A stretch of 48,951 nt of DNA from a virus. Of this stretch, positions 46,021 to 48,951 are shown one piece after another (position 1 is the stretch's first letter; every line of letters starts with the position of its first letter). The notes under the pieces are model-generated. The model saw nothing but the letters and a program-made list of their open reading frames with translations, was not told where the DNA came from and did not search any database. The translations under genes and the position numbers were made by a program. The stretch lies in the IMG/VR virus record IMGVR_UViG_3300027806_000056, positions 1 through 48,951 of that record. One strand, 5' to 3'.

Positions 46021-48483
46021 CTAGAACAGTTTTCGCCGCCCCTGCTCAAATGGCAAGCCTGAATTTTCGGCAATGGCGTCCCTTGTGTAGCCGTCGCCCT
46101 CCCACCTAGCGCCCGATCCTGCCCCTGGCCTCATGGCCGGCGCTGCAAGGCCCAGCGTCCAGACGCCTAGGGCGGCCACGTCCAGCCATTGCGTGCCGTA
46201 GCCGGTCAGCACCTCAAACCCGCCCGATTCCGTGGCCGTGACGCCGGACATCTGCCGGAGCGTGGTCGGGCACCAAAGATCGGCCCCGCCATCGCGCCAG
46301 AGGCTTTGCAGCACGGCCCAGGCCTGCGCTCGTTCTTCGTTACCGAATTCATGGCCCGGCTTGCGGATGGCCGTTGCCTGCCCTACCCGGCGCTCGGCCA
46401 GGCTCTGCTGACGGGCTGCCACGCCAACGCCCTGTTCTCGCAAGCGTTCAACGGCCCCGGGAATGCTGGTGATGTCGGCAACCACAGGGCACAGGCCGTA
46501 GTAGGTCGAGGCCATGGCGGCCCAGGCCAGCACCTTGTCTTGGTTGATCCCGGCTTCATCGACGCAGGCGGCCACCATCCTGGCCGGGCGCTCTGCGTTG
46601 GCGCTAGCCTCCCAGCCTGACGCCCGCCAGACGGCCACGGCCCCGTTGGTGACGGCCACAAGGTAGCGCGGGCCGTGCAAGGGCGTTTCCCATACGCGGA
46701 GCCAGCCTGCCGGGTCTTGCCGGGAGGCCACATGCGCCCAGGTCGTGCCTTGCCGGTCCAGGGCCATGAGCGTGGGCTGGTGGTCGATGATGCCCGCCGT
46801 GGCGGCCTGGAGGTGGCTAGAGTCAAAGTAGAGGTTTGCCATGATGCCGTTGGAGGTGTGGGGGAGGTGGCCGATGAGTGCCGATTCGGCTAGATACCTG
46901 GAGCTGTCCGCCCCGTGTGAGTGCTGGTCGTGAACGATTTCGTCTGTGAACACTTCGGGATTGTTGGTGTCCGGCTTGCGGCGGTAGAGGCTGGCCGATT
47001 CGATCCACTTGGCGCATTTCTTTTCATCCACCCTGACCGTGGTGGAGAGCATGAGGTTGAACTTGTTGATACCAAGCCAGATGTTGTTGGTTCGTGGCAG
47101 AATGACCACGCGGCCCTGAATGCCCTGCTTTTTAAGCTCGTCCTCGAATTCTTTCTGGTAGCTGACGCCGTTCCTTTGCCGGGCGGCGGCGTCGTGCGGC
47201 AGGTAGAAGGTGCCGTATCGGTAGCCTTTGGCGGCCATGTGCCGGAGCCTGTCGGGCAGGTCGTATTGAAGGCCGATATCGTAATCAATCAAGTGCTGGA
47301 ATCCAGCGACGTGCTGGACATAGAGGCAGGCCGTGTTGTCGGGCGCTCCAAGGTCAAAGAAGCAGTCCACTTCCAGGCTGTTGTCGTGCTGCACCTCGCA
47401 AATCCGGCGCTCTTTCTTGGCCCGGGCCAGGGCCTCTGCCCAAACGGCCCCCTTGACCGGACTTGACCACGTTTCATGCAGGTCTGTCGGATACTGGCCT
47501 TTCACGAACACGCCCAGGGTATCGGCCTGGATTTGATACCAGAGCCGCTGTTCGTTGTCGAAAGTGACGCCCAGGGCCTTTTCCTTCTCGGCAAAGTAGT
47601 CGTGCGTGTCCTGGCGGATCAGGCTTGGACTGCCTTTCTCGCGGTAACTGGCTTTTTTCCACCACGGGAAGAACATCACCACAGGCGTCTTGGGTGATCG
47701 AAGCTCGCGGGGCAGCGGCTCGTCTTTGTAGTCCAGGCCCAGTTTGGCGAGGTGCCAGACTTCGCCGTGCTTGCCGCCGTGAACGGTCGTTTCCACCACG
47801 CGCACGCCCTGCTCGCCTGCGGGCCAGCCAGCCGTCAGGATGTCGGCCGAGCGCTGCGGGTAGCGGGCGGCGATTTCCCACCACTCCGAAATGTGCGTGA
47901 ACTGGAACGTGCCGCCTCGGGGCGTCTCCCCGGCAATGTAGGTGCTGTATGGCTTGCCGTCCGGCCCCTCGGCCTGACCGGCCAGGCTTAGCGGGCCTAG
48001 GCTGAACTCGCCGGTCTGGAGGCTTTTGGTCTTGATGAAGTATTGGCTTTTCAGCAGTGGGTCGAGGTGATCCCAAGCAAAAATGACCTTCTCGCGGAGC
48101 TTCTTCTTGGCGTTGATTGAGTTGTAGTCGATCAAGATGGCCTCAACGGAGGTTCCAAAAAGGATGGTGTCCAGTGAGATGAGGCAAAGCAGGGTGCTGA
48201 CGCCGAGCTGGCGGGCCTTTAAGATGACAATGGTTTTTGCTCCATAGATGTAAATCTCGCGGATTACCTCCATTTGCTCATCATTCGGCCTGAACGGCAT
48301 GGGCTTTCCCTCCTCAGAGCGAATCGTGTAGATGTTGCACAACCGCCATATCGGATCGGCCAGCAAAGACCAGTCACCCTGTTTCTCCGCGCTATACTTG
48401 CAATCGGCCAAGGCCGCCGTGTCCAGGCTGGCGGCCTCGGGCTTGGCCTTGGCGGGCGGGCGGCGTGGCTTGGCGGCGGGCAT
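46021..48483 (-). CDS. terL: Large terminase subunit with an extra C-terminal nuclease-like domain
   Basis: 820 residues from ATG 48483 (MPAAKPRRPP); an upstream extension to 48555 runs through the preceding gene and is rejected. ATPase domain: Walker A-like KARQLGVST (89-97), Walker B/catalytic HISEWWE (Glu200), and VHGGKHGEVW motif III-like. Nuclease domain: FFDLGAPDNTA (Asp377), LPHDAAA (Asp431), HGADSSRYL (Asp526). This enzyme packages DNA into the head through the portal and cuts it. Typical relatives end near residue 550-600; here about 220 further residues (from about 600) resemble another RNase H-like terminase nuclease with its first acidic residue lost (LVAVTNGAVAVW). TAATG links it to the upstream small gene. 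Confidence 0.93.
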   Translation of the reverse strand: MPAAKPRRPPAKAKPEAASLDTAALADCKYSAEKQGDWSLLADPIWRLCNIYTIRSEEGKPMPFRPNDEQMEVIREIYIYGAKTIVILKARQLGVSTLLCLISLDTILFGTSVEAILIDYNSINAKKKLREKVIFAWDHLDPLLKSQYFIKTKSLQTGEFSLGPLSLAGQAEGPDGKPYSTYIAGETPRGGTFQFTHISEWWEIAARYPQRSADILTAGWPAGEQGVRVVETTVHGGKHGEVWHLAKLGLDYKDEPLPRELRSPKTPVVMFFPWWKKASYREKGSPSLIRQDTHDYFAEKEKALGVTFDNEQRLWYQIQADTLGVFVKGQYPTDLHETWSSPVKGAVWAEALARAKKERRICEVQHDNSLEVDCFFDLGAPDNTACLYVQHVAGFQHLIDYDIGLQYDLPDRLRHMAAKGYRYGTFYLPHDAAARQRNGVSYQKEFEDELKKQGIQGRVVILPRTNNIWLGINKFNLMLSTTVRVDEKKCAKWIESASLYRRKPDTNNPEVFTDEIVHDQHSHGADSSRYLAESALIGHLPHTSNGIMANLYFDSSHLQAATAGIIDHQPTLMALDRQGTTWAHVASRQDPAGWLRVWETPLHGPRYLVAVTNGAVAVWRASGWEASANAERPARMVAACVDEAGINQDKVLAWAAMASTYYGLCPVVADITSIPGAVERLREQGVGVAARQQSLAERRVGQATAIRKPGHEFGNEERAQAWAVLQSLWRDGGADLWCPTTLRQMSGVTATESGGFEVLTGYGTQWLDVAALGVWTLGLAAPAMRPGAGSGARWEGDGYTRDAIAENSGLPFEQGRRKLF

Positions 48484-48647
48484 TAGGCTTTGAAGATGCT
48501 GTAAAGACCTAGGAGGAATAGGACTAGCGTGCCGATCACCGTCACGATAGCCCAAGCCTTCTCGTCATCGTGATAGTTCAAGCGAGCCCGCAAGGTGCCA
48601 TAGTAGAGCATTCCAAGGAAGTAGATAACACAGGGGAGCATGTGCAT
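48483..48647 (-). CDS. Small membrane protein upstream of terL, 54 residues
   Basis: Two hydrophobic stretches are visible: MLPCVIYFLGMLYYG and AWAIVTVIGTLVLFLLGLYSIF, separated by a polar loop with RARLNYHDDEK, so two membrane spans are likely. Its stop (TAA) shares bases with the terminase ATG (TAATG). It begins five bases after the preceding gene. Function unknown; small two-span proteins may be holin or superinfection factors, but it is far from the endolysin. The chosen start is the ATG at 48647; a second ATG follows two codons later. Confidence 0.65.
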   Translation of the reverse strand: MHMLPCVIYFLGMLYYGTLRARLNYHDDEKAWAIVTVIGTLVLFLLGLYSIFKA

Positions 48648-48651
48648 AACA

Positions 48652-48951
48652 TCAGTCAGGGCAGTTTTTGTCCAGTTCCAGCGGGGCGGGCGGCCTATCG
48701 TCGATGAGCGTCCCAGCCTTCTTGGCGTCCAGCAGGATATTCAGGCTGGCGATGGCGTGGGCAAGCGGGCTTTGGCCTGATTCCGGCTCTGCGTCGAGCC
48801 TGTCCTGATACTCCTCAATGTGGCGAAGGGCGGCGTGAATGTAGGTCGAGGCCAGCACCTTTGTCTCGCGCCAGTTCCAGGCCCCGTATTTCCTGGCCCC
48901 CAGGCCATGCACGATGGCGGCCTGCCTCATGGCCTCGGGCGGGATCAGGCC
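48652..48951 (-). CDS. dATP/dGTP diphosphohydrolase-like (DUF5664/MazZ-type), partial at the right edge
   Basis: One hundred codons open to the edge; the true start lies beyond 48951, because the frame continues as GLIPPEA before MRQAAIVHGLGARKYGAWNWRE. The family pattern is clear: P-EA--VA-V---GA-KYG--NWR, then YIHAALRHIEEYQDRLDAEPESGQSPLAHAIASLNILLD, in which the histidine and the acid-rich SG--HLAHA helix form the metal site of MazG-like nucleotide hydrolases. Members hydrolyse dATP or dGTP and in some phages serve 2-aminoadenine DNA synthesis with PurZ. No purZ is visible here. It is the first visible gene of the late operon. Confidence 0.75.
   Translation of the reverse strand, partial: GLIPPEAMRQAAIVHGLGARKYGAWNWRETKVLASTYIHAALRHIEEYQDRLDAEPESGQSPLAHAIASLNILLDAKKAGTLIDDRPPAPLELDKNCPD

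Noticed and set aside
1-48951. CRISPR arrays, rRNA, integrase or insertion sequences
   Set aside because: I found no regularly spaced repeats, rRNA-like segments, recombinase motifs or transposase genes.

Overview
The window is a piece of a tailed double-stranded DNA bacteriophage genome, most likely a podovirus-type virion. It has a large terminase, a P22/N4-type portal, an N4 gp56-like major capsid protein, a nozzle-like tail protein, a fibre and one enormous internal (ejection) protein. No sheath, tape-measure protein, integrase or repressor is visible. GC content is high, with a strong G/C preference at third codon positions. Most start codons lack a Shine-Dalgarno sequence, and genes are packed with ATGA/GTGA overlaps. 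This fits a host lineage with frequent non-SD initiation (Verrucomicrobiota or Planctomycetota would fit), but the host cannot be fixed from sequence. Both edges cut through genes.

Layout. (1) 1-2767, minus strand: the start of an SbcC/Rad50-like ATPase, an HNH homing endonuclease with five 15-residue repeats, a winged-helix-like protein and a proline-rich, possibly OB-fold protein. (2) 2768-2844: overlapping divergent promoters. (3) 2845-11016, plus strand: the early/replication operon, with a RusA resolvase, two HNH proteins, a leader with a large hairpin, a DnaT-like helicase loader containing short tandem repeats, a DnaB helicase, and many small accessory genes. (4) 11013-48951, minus strand: the late operon, read from right to left. 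It begins with a dATP/dGTP diphosphohydrolase-like gene, a small membrane protein, the large terminase, three internal proteins and the 4410-residue polyvalent protein. Next come portal, small structural proteins, an FnIII protein, fibre, holin-like protein, DUF1353 protein and endolysin. A three-gene glycan module follows, then scaffold, major capsid, a surface-type protein, head-tail adaptor and nozzle.

Three things stand out. A complete tRNA cloverleaf (anticodon CAT, encoded CCA, initiator-like C1xA72 mismatch and A11:U24 pair) lies on the sense strand inside the 13-kb polyvalent gene and is read through in frame as exactly 25 codons. The endolysin is interrupted by a 311-residue intein inserted immediately before its catalytic cysteine, so the enzyme cannot be active until splicing occurs. 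The large terminase carries a roughly 220-residue C-terminal extension that looks like a second, degenerate nuclease domain.

The giant protein combines pyrophosphatase-like, two zincin-type, zinc-ribbon and ADP-ribosyltransferase-like domains with a long C-terminal LPD38-like region. It is probably packaged and injected with the DNA to act on the host early. The acyltransferase plus two glycosyltransferases, sitting among virion genes, suggest glycan modification of virions or host surface.
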